In this document: in pieces, positions 39,874-48,052 of the stretch
Layout of the letters: each line of letters opens with the position of its first letter
Numbering within the stretch: the first letter of the stretch is position 1
Assembly: GCA_910576125.1 (NCBI GenBank)
Contig: CAJTHM010000031.1
Span: 1-51,520 of the forward strand
DNA length: 51,520 bases
Reading direction: 5' to 3'
Source of the DNA: Lachnospiraceae bacterium
GTDB taxonomy: Bacteria > Bacillota > Clostridia > Lachnospirales > Lachnospiraceae
Made by a program: the position numbers and the translations under genes
Notes under the pieces: generated by a model
What the model was told of the DNA's origin: nothing
The model's input: the letters and a program-made list of their open reading frames with translations, nothing else
The model's database searches: none

Positions 39874-41280
39874 ATGGATTCGTTCAAATATTATCTTGCG
39901 ATTGATATCGGCGCGTCCAGCGGGCGCCATATCCTGGCGCATCTTGAGGATGGCCGGATGGCACTGGAAGAAGTGCACCGTTTCCCCAACGGCATGGTGG
40001 AGAAAGACGGCGAGAACGTCTGGGATGTGGACGAGCTGTTCGCCCAGATTAAGCTGGGTATGAAGAAGTGCGGGGAATCAGGCAAGATTCCCGTCAGCGT
40101 GGGCGTGGATACCTGGGGCGTGGACTTCGTGCTGCTGGATAAGGCGGGCAGGCGCATCGGCAATGCGGTGGCCTACCGCGACGGGCGCACCAAAGGGATG
40201 GATGAGGAAGTATATAAGATTATTTCCGAGGATGCGCTGTATGCACGCACCGGAATCCAGAAAGCAATCTTCAACACGATTTATCAGCTGATGGCCCTGA
40301 AAGTGAAGAAGCCGGAGCAGCTGGCGGAGGCGGAGACCATGCTGCTGATGCCGGATTATTTCCATTACATGCTTTCCGGTGTGGCGGCTGCGGAATATAC
40401 GGAGGCTACCACAGGACAGCTGGTGAGCCCCGAGACCAGGGACTGGGATATGGAGCTCATCAGGAAACTCGGCTATCCTGAGAAGATTTTCCAGAAAATG
40501 GTCACGCCCGGCACCGTGCTTGGAGAGCTGACTCCCGAGGTGCAGGAAGAGGTGGGATACAATTGCAAGGTAGTGGAGCCTGCCACCCATGACACCGGTT
40601 CCGCTGTCATCGCGGTTCCCACGGCCAGCGATGACGCACTGTACATCAGTTCCGGCACATGGTCCCTGATGGGGACGGAGTTGATGGAGGCCAACTGCTC
40701 CCCTGAGAGCAAGGCCAGCAATCTGACCAATGAGGGCGGGTACGACTATCGTTTCCGTTTCCTGAAGAATATCATGGGGCTGTGGATGATCCAGTCCGTG
40801 AAAAAGGAAATCGGCGGAGAGCTTGGCTTCGGTGAAATCTGCGACATGGCGTCCGAATGCACCATCTCCTCCATCGTGGACTGCAATGACGACCGTTTCC
40901 TGGCTCCGGCCAATATGACCGAGGAAGTGCGGGAGGCCTGCAGGGAGTCCGGGCAGCAGGTGCCGGAGGGACTGGCCGAAGTGGCGTCCGTCATTTACAA
41001 CAGTCTGGCCCAGTGCTATGCGAAGACCATACGGCAGCTGGAGGGCATCACCGGGAAGAAATATGACTGTATCCATATCGTGGGCGGCGGTTCCAATGCA
41101 GACTATCTGAATCGTCTGACAGCTAAGGCTACGGGCGTTCCTGTGTACGCGGGTCCTACAGAGGCCACTGCCATCGGCAATATCGCGGCGCAGATGATGT
41201 CGGCAGGAGAACTGGCAGGCTTGAAAGCCGCCAGGGCGTGTGTGTTCGAGTCTTTCCCTGTCAGCCAGTACCAGCCGTAG
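39874..41280 (+). CDS. rhaB: Rhamnulokinase
   Basis: A 468-residue sugar kinase of the FGGY family. It opens MDSFKYYLAIDIGASSGRHI, and has the conserved VDTWGVDFVLLD and AYRDGRT segments of rhamnulokinases, then HDTGSAVIAVP, SSGTWSLMGTEL and the C-terminal IVGGGSNADYLNR. ATG 39874 is taken because AAAGGAG is ten bases upstream; a Met two codons earlier (39868) is possible at four-base spacing. It phosphorylates L-rhamnulose at C1. rhaA follows after 147 bp. Confidence 0.95.
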   Translation: MDSFKYYLAIDIGASSGRHILAHLEDGRMALEEVHRFPNGMVEKDGENVWDVDELFAQIKLGMKKCGESGKIPVSVGVDTWGVDFVLLDKAGRRIGNAVAYRDGRTKGMDEEVYKIISEDALYARTGIQKAIFNTIYQLMALKVKKPEQLAEAETMLLMPDYFHYMLSGVAAAEYTEATTGQLVSPETRDWDMELIRKLGYPEKIFQKMVTPGTVLGELTPEVQEEVGYNCKVVEPATHDTGSAVIAVPTASDDALYISSGTWSLMGTELMEANCSPESKASNLTNEGGYDYRFRFLKNIMGLWMIQSVKKEIGGELGFGEICDMASECTISSIVDCNDDRFLAPANMTEEVREACRESGQQVPEGLAEVASVIYNSLAQCYAKTIRQLEGITGKKYDCIHIVGGGSNADYLNRLTAKATGVPVYAGPTEATAIGNIAAQMMSAGELAGLKAARACVFESFPVSQYQP

Positions 41281-41427
41281 GCAAATCGGGAACAGGCAGG
41301 GAGCGGTTTCTTAGCCTGCGGCGGATTCGGAATGCTGCCGCAAAAAGAATGCCGGAAAGCCGATATCCAATAAAACGGAAACCTTAATATGAAAAAGGAT
41401 TTCAATATAAAGAAAGGATGAAAAGAA

Positions 41428-42684
41428 ATGACAGCAAAGGAAAGATTTGAATCCGCAAAAGAGATTTACGCATCCTACGGCGTGGATGTGGAAGATGCGA
41501 TTAAAAAGTGTATGGAGGCTCCTGTAGCGCTTCACTGCTGGCAAGGCGACGATGTGACCGGCTTCGATCATGACGGCCCCCTGACCGGCGGCATCCAGAC
41601 CACCGGAGACTATCCGGGAAAGGCCAAGACTCCCGAAGAGCTGATGCAGGATATGGACAAGGCTTTAAGCCTGATGCCCGGCAAGAAGAAGCTCAATCTC
41701 CACGCAAGCTATGCCATCTTTGAGCCCGGCGAGTTCGTGGACCGGGACAAGATTGAGCCCAGGCACTTTGCGAAATGGGTGGAGTTCGCCAAGGAGAGAA
41801 ATATTGGTATCGATTTCAATCCCACATTCTTCTCCCATGACAAGGTAAAGGACGGCCTGACCCTGTCCAGCCCGGACGAGGAGACCAGGAAGTTCTGGAT
41901 CGACCACGGCAAGGCATGTGTCCGCATCTCCCAGTATTTTGCGGAAGAGACCGGCGTTCCCTGTGTCATGAATATCTGGACCGGCGACGGATACAAGGAT
42001 ATTCCCGCCGACCGCATGGGCCCCAGGATGAGATATAAGGATTCCATAGAGCAGATTCTGTCCGAGCCTTTTGACAAAAATAAAGTGAAGCCCTGTGTAG
42101 AGTCCAAGGTGTTCGGCATCGGCGTGGAGGCTTATACTGCCGGAAGCGCTGAGTTCACGCTGAGCTTTGCCGCTACCCATGACGGCTGCCTGCCTCTGAT
42201 GGACAACGGACATTATCATCCCACCGAGGTGGTATCCGACAAGATTCCCGCGCTGCTGTGCTTCTATCCGGAGATCGCTCTGCACATTACAAGACCTATC
42301 CGCTGGGACAGCGATCATGTGGTGCTGTTCGATGACGAGACAAAAGAGATGGCAAAGGAAATCATCAGATGCGACGGTCTGGACAGAGTCTACATGGCGC
42401 TGGATTACTTTGATGCCAGCATCAACCGCGTATCCGCATGGGCCATGGGCTTCCGCAGCTGGCAGAAAGCGCTGCTTATGGCTATGTGCACTCCCAATGC
42501 AGAACTGAGGAAGCTGCAGGACGAGAACCGCATGACTGAGCTGATGGTGCAGCAGGAGGCTGTGAAGACCCTGCCTTTCGGCGACGTATGGAACGAGTAC
42601 TGTGAGCGCTGCGGCGTAGTGTCCGACAAGGATTTCTATGGCGAAGTGAAGAAGTACGAGGATGAGGTTCAGCTGAAGAGATAA
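41428..42684 (+). CDS. rhaA: L-rhamnose isomerase
   Basis: A 418-residue enzyme converting L-rhamnose to L-rhamnulose with metal help. It follows the family: QGDDVTGFDHDGPLTGGIQTTG in the first quarter, KKLNLHASYAIF with the metal/substrate residues, VMNIWTGDGYKD, and LSFAATHDGCLPLMDNGHYHPTEVV with the metal-binding His and Asp residues. The C-terminal AMGFRSWQKALL is conserved. AAAGGATGAAAAGAA precedes the ATG. Aldolase and transport genes are not in the window. A terminator follows at 42714. Confidence 0.96.
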   Translation: MTAKERFESAKEIYASYGVDVEDAIKKCMEAPVALHCWQGDDVTGFDHDGPLTGGIQTTGDYPGKAKTPEELMQDMDKALSLMPGKKKLNLHASYAIFEPGEFVDRDKIEPRHFAKWVEFAKERNIGIDFNPTFFSHDKVKDGLTLSSPDEETRKFWIDHGKACVRISQYFAEETGVPCVMNIWTGDGYKDIPADRMGPRMRYKDSIEQILSEPFDKNKVKPCVESKVFGIGVEAYTAGSAEFTLSFAATHDGCLPLMDNGHYHPTEVVSDKIPALLCFYPEIALHITRPIRWDSDHVVLFDDETKEMAKEIIRCDGLDRVYMALDYFDASINRVSAWAMGFRSWQKALLMAMCTPNAELRKLQDENRMTELMVQQEAVKTLPFGDVWNEYCERCGVVSDKDFYGEVKKYEDEVQLKR

Positions 42685-42713
42685 GTGTGGGAAGTTCATT
42701 TTTTCAGGATTAT

Positions 42714-42752
42714 GGCCGGGGCGGCGGAGTCATTGCAGCCCCGGCCGTTTTT
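42714..42752 (+). terminator. rhaA terminator
   Basis: GGCCGGGGC (42714-42722) pairs perfectly with GCCCCGGCC (42738-42746), then GTTTTT. Confidence 0.9.
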
Positions 42753-42888
42753 GCCGGTTTATGAGACGGGCGGGAAAATGGACTTCCTCTGTCAGGGCCA
42801 TGGAGGTATCGCCCCGATGATTTTGGATGGCGCATGGCAGGTGTGGACGTAAAAAATGGAATCACCCCCTGCATGTGCAGAGGGTACA

Positions 42889-42951
42889 ATCCATTGAGCC
42901 TTCTTTTGTTTAAGCTCCTTGCGCTCTACAAGGAGAATCATCCATTGAGCC
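42889..42951. repeat. Direct repeat with a hairpin between the copies
   Basis: ATCCATTGAGCC occurs at 42889-42900 and 42940-42951. Between them CTCCTTG (42915-42921) and CAAGGAG (42929-42935) form an inverted repeat. On the minus strand the stretch is open for 66 codons (42792-42992) but lacks a ribosome site. It may be a small repeat-derived element. The rest of 42753-43082 shows nothing. Confidence 0.5.
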
Positions 42952-43082
42952 GTTTTTATTTTAATGTCTCCCTGCTCTGGGGCGACAATCATATTGTACC
43001 CTTATTATATGCAATTATTTAGGAAAACACAAGTAGTTTACATGAAAAATATTTGCTATAACAATAAAAAATTAGAATTTTA

Positions 43083-43757
43083 TTATCTGTAGCAATTGCC
43101 GCAGGGGGTTTTTCCTTTGGCAAGTGCCTCTTCCAAGGTCACTTGATAGGCATTGTCCATACCGCAGCCATTCTTCTTGTGGTATCTTTTGGCAGTATCA
43201 TCAATCCAGACCATTGTAGAATTGCTATTGCCGGATGGTTCTGGTTGCTGGGGAGAGACTGCGGGTACCGGAGTAGGCGTTTCTGTAGGTATCGGAGTGG
43301 GGATTGGTGTAGGCTGTGGCGTGGGCGCTTCTGTTGGCACAGGAGTAGGTATAGGTGTAGGTTCTGGAGTAGGTGCCACCGTTGGGGTAGGAGCAGGTGA
43401 TTCGGTAGGCTTCGGAGTAGGAACCATGGTAGGTAGCGGCGTAGGGCTTGGCGTGGGCGATGGCGCCAAGTCAGCAGCCGGAGTCGGTGAGGGCTTTGCA
43501 GGTGTGTTTTCTGCAAGTGCGTAGCTGCTGGCAGGAACTTCAGCACTGCTGGAGCTGCTTTCTTTGGACGAGGCATCATCTTCCAATGTAAAACCAAAGC
43601 CGATGAGGCTGATGGCTAATGCAAGGGCGGAAACGCCAGCCAGCTTGAAACGTTTTTTGGATGGGCGTCTCCGGATGATGTTTACCAATCCCATTGTTAT
43701 GAATATTGGGACGCAAATTAGGCATGCCAAAAAAGACAGTAAAAAAACAGTGTTCAT
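43083..43757 (-). CDS. Membrane-anchored Pro/Thr-rich protein with C-terminal Cys motif
   Basis: A 224-residue protein with two N-terminal TM helices (about 2-28 and 38-56), a Ser-rich stretch, a long linker (about 85-170) of PTPTP-type repeats, and a compact C-terminal domain (about 178-224) with YHKKNGCGMDNAY and GKTPCGNCYR. That end resembles small Cys-containing domains placed at the C-terminus of secreted nucleases and other surface proteins (GKKYHR-x-C ... TPCxxC), which probably bind zinc. The linker should span the cell wall. Function not known. AAAGGGGAAATCACT precedes the ATG. Pro repeat copy number is likely variable. Confidence 0.8.
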   Translation of the reverse strand: MNTVFLLSFLACLICVPIFITMGLVNIIRRRPSKKRFKLAGVSALALAISLIGFGFTLEDDASSKESSSSSAEVPASSYALAENTPAKPSPTPAADLAPSPTPSPTPLPTMVPTPKPTESPAPTPTVAPTPEPTPIPTPVPTEAPTPQPTPIPTPIPTETPTPVPAVSPQQPEPSGNSNSTMVWIDDTAKRYHKKNGCGMDNAYQVTLEEALAKGKTPCGNCYR

Positions 43758-43802
43758 AGTGATTTCCCCTTTTCATTTGTTCTTAATGATGCTTAAGTGA
43801 TG

Positions 43803-44084
43803 TTAGAACTTTGCCCTTAGCTCGACAACCCTGCCAATAATCTTGACTGGCTTAGTCTCTATCTCCTCATTTGTGAAGAAGATAGGCTCATATGATGGAT
43901 TGTTCGATATGAGCTCTATGCCGTCCCGATACTTGCGCAGCCTCTTGCAGGTGGCATCCGTGCCGTTCACGGTAACTATGACAATCTCTCCGGATTCTGC
44001 GTCATCCTGCTGGCGCACGATAACGATATCTCCCTCGGACATCTTAGGCTCCATGCTGTTTCCGTGAATCTGCAGCCCGAACAA
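43803..44084 (-). pseudogene. S24 peptidase domain of a LexA/CI-like repressor, headless
   Basis: The frame (TTG at 44084) encodes FGLQIHGNSMEPKMSEGDIV, with the autoproteolytic Ser in GNSMEP, and CKRLRK with the catalytic Lys, then the end of an S24 domain. The usual N-terminal helix-turn-helix is absent: the sequence starts at the S24 fold and upstream stands a 30-bp palindrome and an ISLre2 transposase fragment. An alternative frame upstream (start at 44144, MAKRETINLLAENNLLQ) reads into this region out of frame. The gene was therefore broken by deletion or by an inserted element. A phage-type repressor remnant is the likely origin. Confidence 0.75.
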
Positions 44085-44108
44085 TCGTCTACTTGTAGAA
44101 GATTGTTC
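44079..44108. other. 30-bp near-perfect palindrome at the S24 break
   Basis: GAACAATCGTCTAC (44079-44092), TT, GTAGAAGATTGTTC (44095-44108). The arms match at 13 of 14 positions. It lies exactly where the S24 frame begins and the transposase fragment ends nearby, so it may be a relic of an element end or an operator. Confidence 0.75.
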
Positions 44109-44129
44109 TCGGCCAAGAGATTGATGGTT

Positions 44130-44390
44130 TCACGTTTTGCCATATGCTACCCTCTTCTTCTCATACACCCTCCGGGAATAGCTCACCTCCCCATATACCG
44201 TCTTCACGGTCGTCACCCGCTTCCCTTTGTCGCGGTATGCTTTCCTGTCCCTTCCTTCAGCCAGCCTATCATCATACTTCTCCAGCACAATCCGCGTAAG
44301 CTCCGCTCCATAGGTACATATATATTTATAGATTTTTTGCTCCAGGGTCTTGAATGATACCAGTTTTTCCTCTACAATAGTCTTCATCAT
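44130..44390 (-). pseudogene. ISLre2-family (UPF0236) transposase, N-terminal fragment
   Basis: An 86-codon fragment starting MMKTIVEEKLVSFKTLEQKI with AAGGAGACTGC upstream. It matches the N-terminus of UPF0236/ISLre2 transposases (YGAELTRIVLEKYDDRLAEG, RVTTVKTVYGEVSYSRRVY) and then switches to unrelated sequence and a stop. The catalytic domain (over 300 residues) is missing. Together with the headless S24 gene this records a deletion or recombination across an ISLre2 copy. Confidence 0.82.
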
Positions 44391-44483
44391 GCAGTCTCCT
44401 TCTTTTGTTTTCTTGGTCGTTAACATCATAAAGGATTTCTGCATGTTTGGGAGGTAGGGATTTTCTCTGCTTCCCTTTTATTT

Positions 44484-44654
44484 TTAGTGTGCTCCCTCCC
44501 TCTGCCAATAATAATTATACACTAACTGTGCCATATGTAGGGCATTTTCACCGGATTTGCCTTCGCTGATGCAGCCAGGCAGGTCGGGATAAGTGATGGT
44601 GAAAGAGCCGTCTTCATTTGGATGAAAGACAGCTGGATATATATATTCTACCAT
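44484..44654 (-). CDS. HicB-like antitoxin fragment
   Basis: A 56-residue protein, ATG 44654 with AAAGGAGAATCCATCT upstream. VEYIYPAVFHPNEDGSFTI followed by YPDLPGCISEGKSGENAL is the HicB partial RNase H-like fold. The C-terminal DNA-binding helix-turn-helix or ribbon-helix-helix found in full HicB is lacking and the product ends ALHMAQLVYNYYWQREGAH-like. It lies downstream of a full hicA-hicB pair and is most likely a decayed duplicate. Confidence 0.6.
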   Translation of the reverse strand: MVEYIYPAVFHPNEDGSFTITYPDLPGCISEGKSGENALHMAQLVYNYYWQREGAH

Positions 44655-44753
44655 AGATGGATTCTCCTTTATTTTGGCATAGCGACAGGGCTTCATTTTG
44701 ACCCTGTCGCTGTCATTCCTGAATTCTGTATAGCAATGGGCCGGATGGGCATA

Positions 44754-45164
44754 TCAGGCGTGCTGCTTCTGCTGATAGATTGCCGTAAGCGAATCCTGTA
44801 GAACCTGTGAAAAATTGATGTGGTTCTTTTCTGCGAAAGTATTGAGCCATGCAGGGATGGTGAGGTTTTTCCTGACAGCCTTTTCGCCATATTTTTCCGC
44901 ATAGGAATCCATGTCCAGGACGAGCATGCTGACAAAGCCGCCAGGCTCCGGGGTTATGCTTTCCAGCGGGCTGGCCGGAGGGGCAGGCTTTCCGTCCTCC
45001 AGTTCATCCAGGACCCAGCCGGAGGCGGCATCCATGCCCATGACCATTGCTTCTGCCAAAGTATCGCCGCCGCTTACGCAGCCAGGGAGATCGGGAACTA
45101 CAACAGCATAAGCGCCTTTCCTTTCCTCATCGGGATAGAAACAGGCTGGATAAGTCAATTTCAT
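44754..45164 (-). CDS. hicB: HicB family antitoxin
   Basis: A 136-residue antitoxin. The N-terminal partial RNase H fold reads LTYPACFYPDEERKGAYAVVVPDLPGC then GGDTLAEAMVMG, the HicB signature. The C-terminal part (about 85-136) has KYGEKAVRKNLTIPAWLNTFAEK and NFSQVLQDSLTAIYQ, a ribbon-helix-helix DNA-binding unit. It should bind HicA and repress the operon by binding the palindrome at 45403-45423. GGAGGTTCTCTT precedes the ATG. hicA lies 35 bp upstream in the same operon. Confidence 0.9.
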   Translation of the reverse strand: MKLTYPACFYPDEERKGAYAVVVPDLPGCVSGGDTLAEAMVMGMDAASGWVLDELEDGKPAPPASPLESITPEPGGFVSMLVLDMDSYAEKYGEKAVRKNLTIPAWLNTFAEKNHINFSQVLQDSLTAIYQQKQHA

Positions 45165-45199
45165 AAGAGAACCTCCTTTATTGTGTGCGTCACCGGGCT

Positions 45200-45379
45200 C
45201 TATAGCCCGGCCTGCTTAAGAATCTGCTTGACTATTTGCGGGGCAATGTCTCCGGGATGATTCGGAATCGTGACTTTGCCTGGTTTAGTGGGATGGATGT
45301 ATTGATAGTGTGAACCTTTTGCTTTTTTGAATTGCCATCCATCAGCTATGATTATCTTTTCTATTTCCCGGAATTTCAT
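45200..45379 (-). CDS. hicA: HicA family mRNA interferase toxin
   Basis: A 59-residue toxin starting MKFREIEKIIIADGWQFKKAKGSHYQYIHPT. The ATG at 45379 has GGGAGGTATACAC upstream. Residues 22-24 (Gly-Ser-His) are the conserved catalytic region; PNHPGDIAPQIVKQILKQAGL completes the double-stranded RNA-binding-like fold. HicA cleaves mRNA when HicB is lost. It precedes hicB, the normal order for this class. The gene is shorter than the usual cut-off but complete. Confidence 0.9.
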   Translation of the reverse strand: MKFREIEKIIIADGWQFKKAKGSHYQYIHPTKPGKVTIPNHPGDIAPQIVKQILKQAGL

Positions 45380-45401
45380 GTGTATACCTCCCTATGATTT
45401 T

Positions 45402-45429
45402 ATTATACGCATAATGCGCATAAAGTCAA
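45402..45429 (-). promoter_or_regulatory. hicAB promoter with operator palindrome
   Basis: On the minus strand: -35 TTGACT (45424-45429), 16-bp spacer, -10 TATAAT (45402-45407). The 21 bp at 45403-45423 form an imperfect palindrome with TTATNCGCAT arms (18 of 21 positions symmetric) that covers the spacer and most of the -10. It is the likely HicB operator. Confidence 0.75.
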
Positions 45430-45624
45430 GGCGTTTGGGAAATTTTTTCATAAAAATAGAGATTTTTAAAAGTTGCACACAATTCACACAATGCACATGT
45501 ATAATAATACTTGAAGAGGTAGGTGGAAACGACATAGCTTCTTTCACATTGCAGGGGCACGGCAGCAGCCGTGTCCTTTTACGTGGGAAGCTTTCCATGG
45601 CAGCAGGGCTGGAGGGGAGACGGG

Positions 45625-45966
45625 ATGGTACAGGAATGGGCGAAAGCATTCTATCGGTCAAAGCGGTGGCTGAAGTGCAGGGACGCATACATAAAGGACA
45701 GGATTCTGGCGGACGGCGGGCTGTACGAGGAATGCAATGACAGGCCGGGATACATCGTGCATCACAGGGAGCCGCTCACCCAGGAGACCATAACGAATCC
45801 TGAGATATCCCTGAACCATAGGAACCTGGAATATGTCTGCAAGGACTGCCATGACAGGTTCGAGGGCCATGGGATAGGCGGGGGCAGCAGCCTTACATGC
45901 AGGTTCGATGAAGACGGCCAGCCGATATCGATGAGGGAGGTGGACAGAGATGGAAGAAAACATTAA
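45625..45966 (+). CDS. HNH nuclease (phage type)
   Basis: A 113-residue protein, ATG 45625 with TGGAGGGGAGACGGG upstream. It carries the HNH pattern: IVHHREPLT, then NHRNLEYVCKDCHDRFEGHG. The N-terminal FYRSKRWLKCRDAYI is a common start of phage HNH proteins near terminase genes. It overlaps the next gene by 17 bp. Expected to nick or cut DNA with a metal in genome packaging. Neighbouring terminase is absent. Confidence 0.82.
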   Translation: MVQEWAKAFYRSKRWLKCRDAYIKDRILADGGLYEECNDRPGYIVHHREPLTQETITNPEISLNHRNLEYVCKDCHDRFEGHGIGGGSSLTCRFDEDGQPISMREVDRDGRKH

Positions 45967-46192
45967 TAGCTGTGAAGGAATCCTGATCGGAAGAGAAGCC
46001 GTGACAGTCATTGGAGAAGGGGCCATCGTCATCCGGCTCGGACAGTGCTGTAGGAAAGAGACGACAGAGGAGATGGAAAAGGAACTGGCTGAGAAGTTCG
46101 GGAGGAAGGTCATCTTACTTGACTCGAGGTTCGGCGAGATCCTGACACTCCCCCCTGAAAAGGAGCCGGGGGGCGCTCCCGGGAGACCGTAG
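45950..46192 (+). CDS. Small phage protein of unknown function
   Basis: An 80-residue protein, ATG with GGGAGGTGGACAGAG upstream, overlapping the HNH gene. It contains INSCEGILIGREAVTVIGEGAIVI and CCRKETTEEMEKELAEKFGRKVILL, with a short Pro/Gly-rich tail. The alternation suggests a small alpha/beta fold. I do not recognise a family. Context makes it part of the phage module. Confidence 0.55.
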   Translation: MEENINSCEGILIGREAVTVIGEGAIVIRLGQCCRKETTEEMEKELAEKFGRKVILLDSRFGEILTLPPEKEPGGAPGRP

Positions 46193-46241
46193 GGGTGGCT
46201 TTCCTTTAACACACAGGCCGCGCGTAAAGGGGGTGTGGTAT

Positions 46242-47495
46242 ATGGGCGCGCACAAAGAGGAGATGGGAGGGCGCATCATCAGCCCTGACGACTCTGGATA
46301 TCTGGACAGGGTCAGGCGGATAAAGAAGGAGGGGATGAAGATGCTTGGAAAAACGAACATAACAGCATTGAAAGAAGGTGGCACCGCAACTGAAATTGAG
46401 GAGTACAGATGGATTCAGAAAGAGGCTGGAAGAATCAGAGGAAATTTTGTGAAATGCATATGTAAAGGTGGATATCTTGTGGCAATTACTGAGGATGGGA
46501 GCGTGGCATACACGGAAGATGGGGAGGTATGGGGAGTTCTTACATTAGGATATGAAAGATGCCACCTGAACGATATCGACTGGGACGGAAAAAGGTTCCT
46601 GATAGTGGGTAGTTACATGGGCACGGAAATCAGCGATTCCGAGAGCTCCGCGCTGATGGTGGCCACTTCTGATTTCAAGGCGTTGGAGAAACTTGGGCCG
46701 CTACAGGATTCCCAAGGCAAGTATTATCTGGAATATTATGCAGTGATGCCACAGAATGGTGTATATGTCGTTTTGGCGCGGAAAGGCCCTCTTGTGTATG
46801 CCCTCTTCACAGATCTTGTAGATGTAAAGAATTCAAGTTATTTAGAATATGGAGGAATGGATGCGACCGGTGTAAAATGCTGCATCTCTGCGAAGAATTC
46901 TGGATGGATGCTGGCGATGGTCTGTGCTACAGGAAGGTATGCTGGTAGTGGCAATTTCAGTAGGATATATTATGACAAGGCCGAAACCAGTACTTCTAAC
47001 AGCTTGTCTGATACTACTACCGTATTTGAATGTAAAGACAGACTGTACTTCATGAACAGGAAATCGGGAGGTGACTATAGGCTCGGTAGGTATACAGATG
47101 TCGGAGAAGTGCTAGTGATGTCCACAGGGAAAGATTTTGGGTTCATTGATGGAGTATATTTTGATGGCTGCGAAATCTTTATCAACCACCATGAAGCATT
47201 GGTAGTAAGGAAAGGGGAGAGCATCGAAGAAAAAACAGTTGAAGATATGACGGAAATCGCACCAGAGATGCAGATGAACTGTATATCGAAAGCATTCGGA
47301 AGGCTATATATCTTTGGAAACCAGGGGACCATACTGGAGTCCAGCACTGAGACAGGAAACGAAGCCGGCATTGCAGTGCAGACAATATCCGCCAAAAAAG
47401 CACTGGCGGATGCAAAGGCTTATACGGATGTCAGGTATGTAGAACTGGAAGCAAGGATTGCTGCACTTGAAGCTACTAAAAAAATGGAAGAATGA
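46242..47495 (+). CDS. Phage tail/structural-like protein with C-terminal coiled coil
   Basis: A 417-residue protein, ATG 46242 with AAAGGGGGTGTGGTAT upstream. After a polar N-terminus the centre (about 75-380) is a series of beta strands with repeated Trp/Tyr-Asp-Gly motifs (GGYLVAITEDGSVAYTEDGEVWG; DWDGKRFLIVGSY; NGVYVVLARKG), suggesting a beta-propeller or similar. The last 35 residues (KKALADAKAYTDVRYVELEARIAALE) form a coiled coil as in tail-fibre trimerisation units. It immediately precedes the holin, a usual place for receptor-binding tail proteins. No known domain is certain. Confidence 0.6.
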   Translation: MGAHKEEMGGRIISPDDSGYLDRVRRIKKEGMKMLGKTNITALKEGGTATEIEEYRWIQKEAGRIRGNFVKCICKGGYLVAITEDGSVAYTEDGEVWGVLTLGYERCHLNDIDWDGKRFLIVGSYMGTEISDSESSALMVATSDFKALEKLGPLQDSQGKYYLEYYAVMPQNGVYVVLARKGPLVYALFTDLVDVKNSSYLEYGGMDATGVKCCISAKNSGWMLAMVCATGRYAGSGNFSRIYYDKAETSTSNSLSDTTTVFECKDRLYFMNRKSGGDYRLGRYTDVGEVLVMSTGKDFGFIDGVYFDGCEIFINHHEALVVRKGESIEEKTVEDMTEIAPEMQMNCISKAFGRLYIFGNQGTILESSTETGNEAGIAVQTISAKKALADAKAYTDVRYVELEARIAALEATKKMEE

Positions 47496-47509
47496 GGAGG
47501 TTTTATGGT

Positions 47510-48052
47510 ATGTACAAGATGAAAATTGCGATTATCGCAGCAATAATGGCACTCTCCGGATGGCTGGGGATTCTGGCAGTGCCGGTGTTCCTGCTGGTCC
47601 TGTGCAACCTGATAGACTATGCCACGGGGCTCATGGCGGCGCCCTACAGGACAGAGAGCGTGAACAGCTACAAGGGCATCAGGGGCATCGTCAAGAAGGT
47701 GTGCATGTGGCTGCTCATCGTGGTGGGAGTCATTGTGGATGCGATGCTCAATTACGCAGTGGAGTACATAGGCTGGGGGATTGCGCTGCCTTTTATCGTG
47801 GCCACTGTAGTTGCGGTATGGCTGCTGGTCAACGAGATTATCAGCATCCTGGAGAACATTCTGGATATAGGTGTCACTATTCCTCCTGCCATTGGTCAGG
47901 AACATAAAGAAAACGGTGGAAGAGAGGACAGATGTGCTGGCAAAGGAGGGCGAGGATGGAAAAGGAAACATTGTATGAAGGGCCGGACATCTCTTATCAC
48001 AATGGGAACGTGGACATCAAGCGCGTCCGGAATGCCGGGTGCGGGCGTGTAG
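47510..48052 (+). CDS. Phage holin (holin_4/toxin-secretion type), C-terminally frameshifted
   Basis: About 125 residues match holins: MKIAIIAAIMALSGWLGILAVPVFLLVL, LIDYATGLMAAPYR, YKGIRGIVKKVCMWLL and several TM helices. Near residue 127 the frame leaves the family: read in the next frame from about 47892 the protein continues LVRNIKKTVEERTDVLAKEG and stops at 47978, as a normal holin tail would. One extra base near 47881-47893 explains this. As it stands, the product ends with an unrelated basic tail at 48052 that overlaps the lysin gene. The holin makes the membrane hole that releases the lysin. GAGGAGG precedes the ATG. Confidence 0.82.
   Translation: MYKMKIAIIAAIMALSGWLGILAVPVFLLVLCNLIDYATGLMAAPYRTESVNSYKGIRGIVKKVCMWLLIVVGVIVDAMLNYAVEYIGWGIALPFIVATVVAVWLLVNEIISILENILDIGVTIPPAIGQEHKENGGREDRCAGKGGRGWKRKHCMKGRTSLITMGTWTSSASGMPGAGV

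Noticed and set aside
43153..43524. Gly/Val-rich plus-strand frame
   Set aside because: It is the complement of the PTPTP repeat region; Gly/Val repeats arise from Pro/Thr codons.
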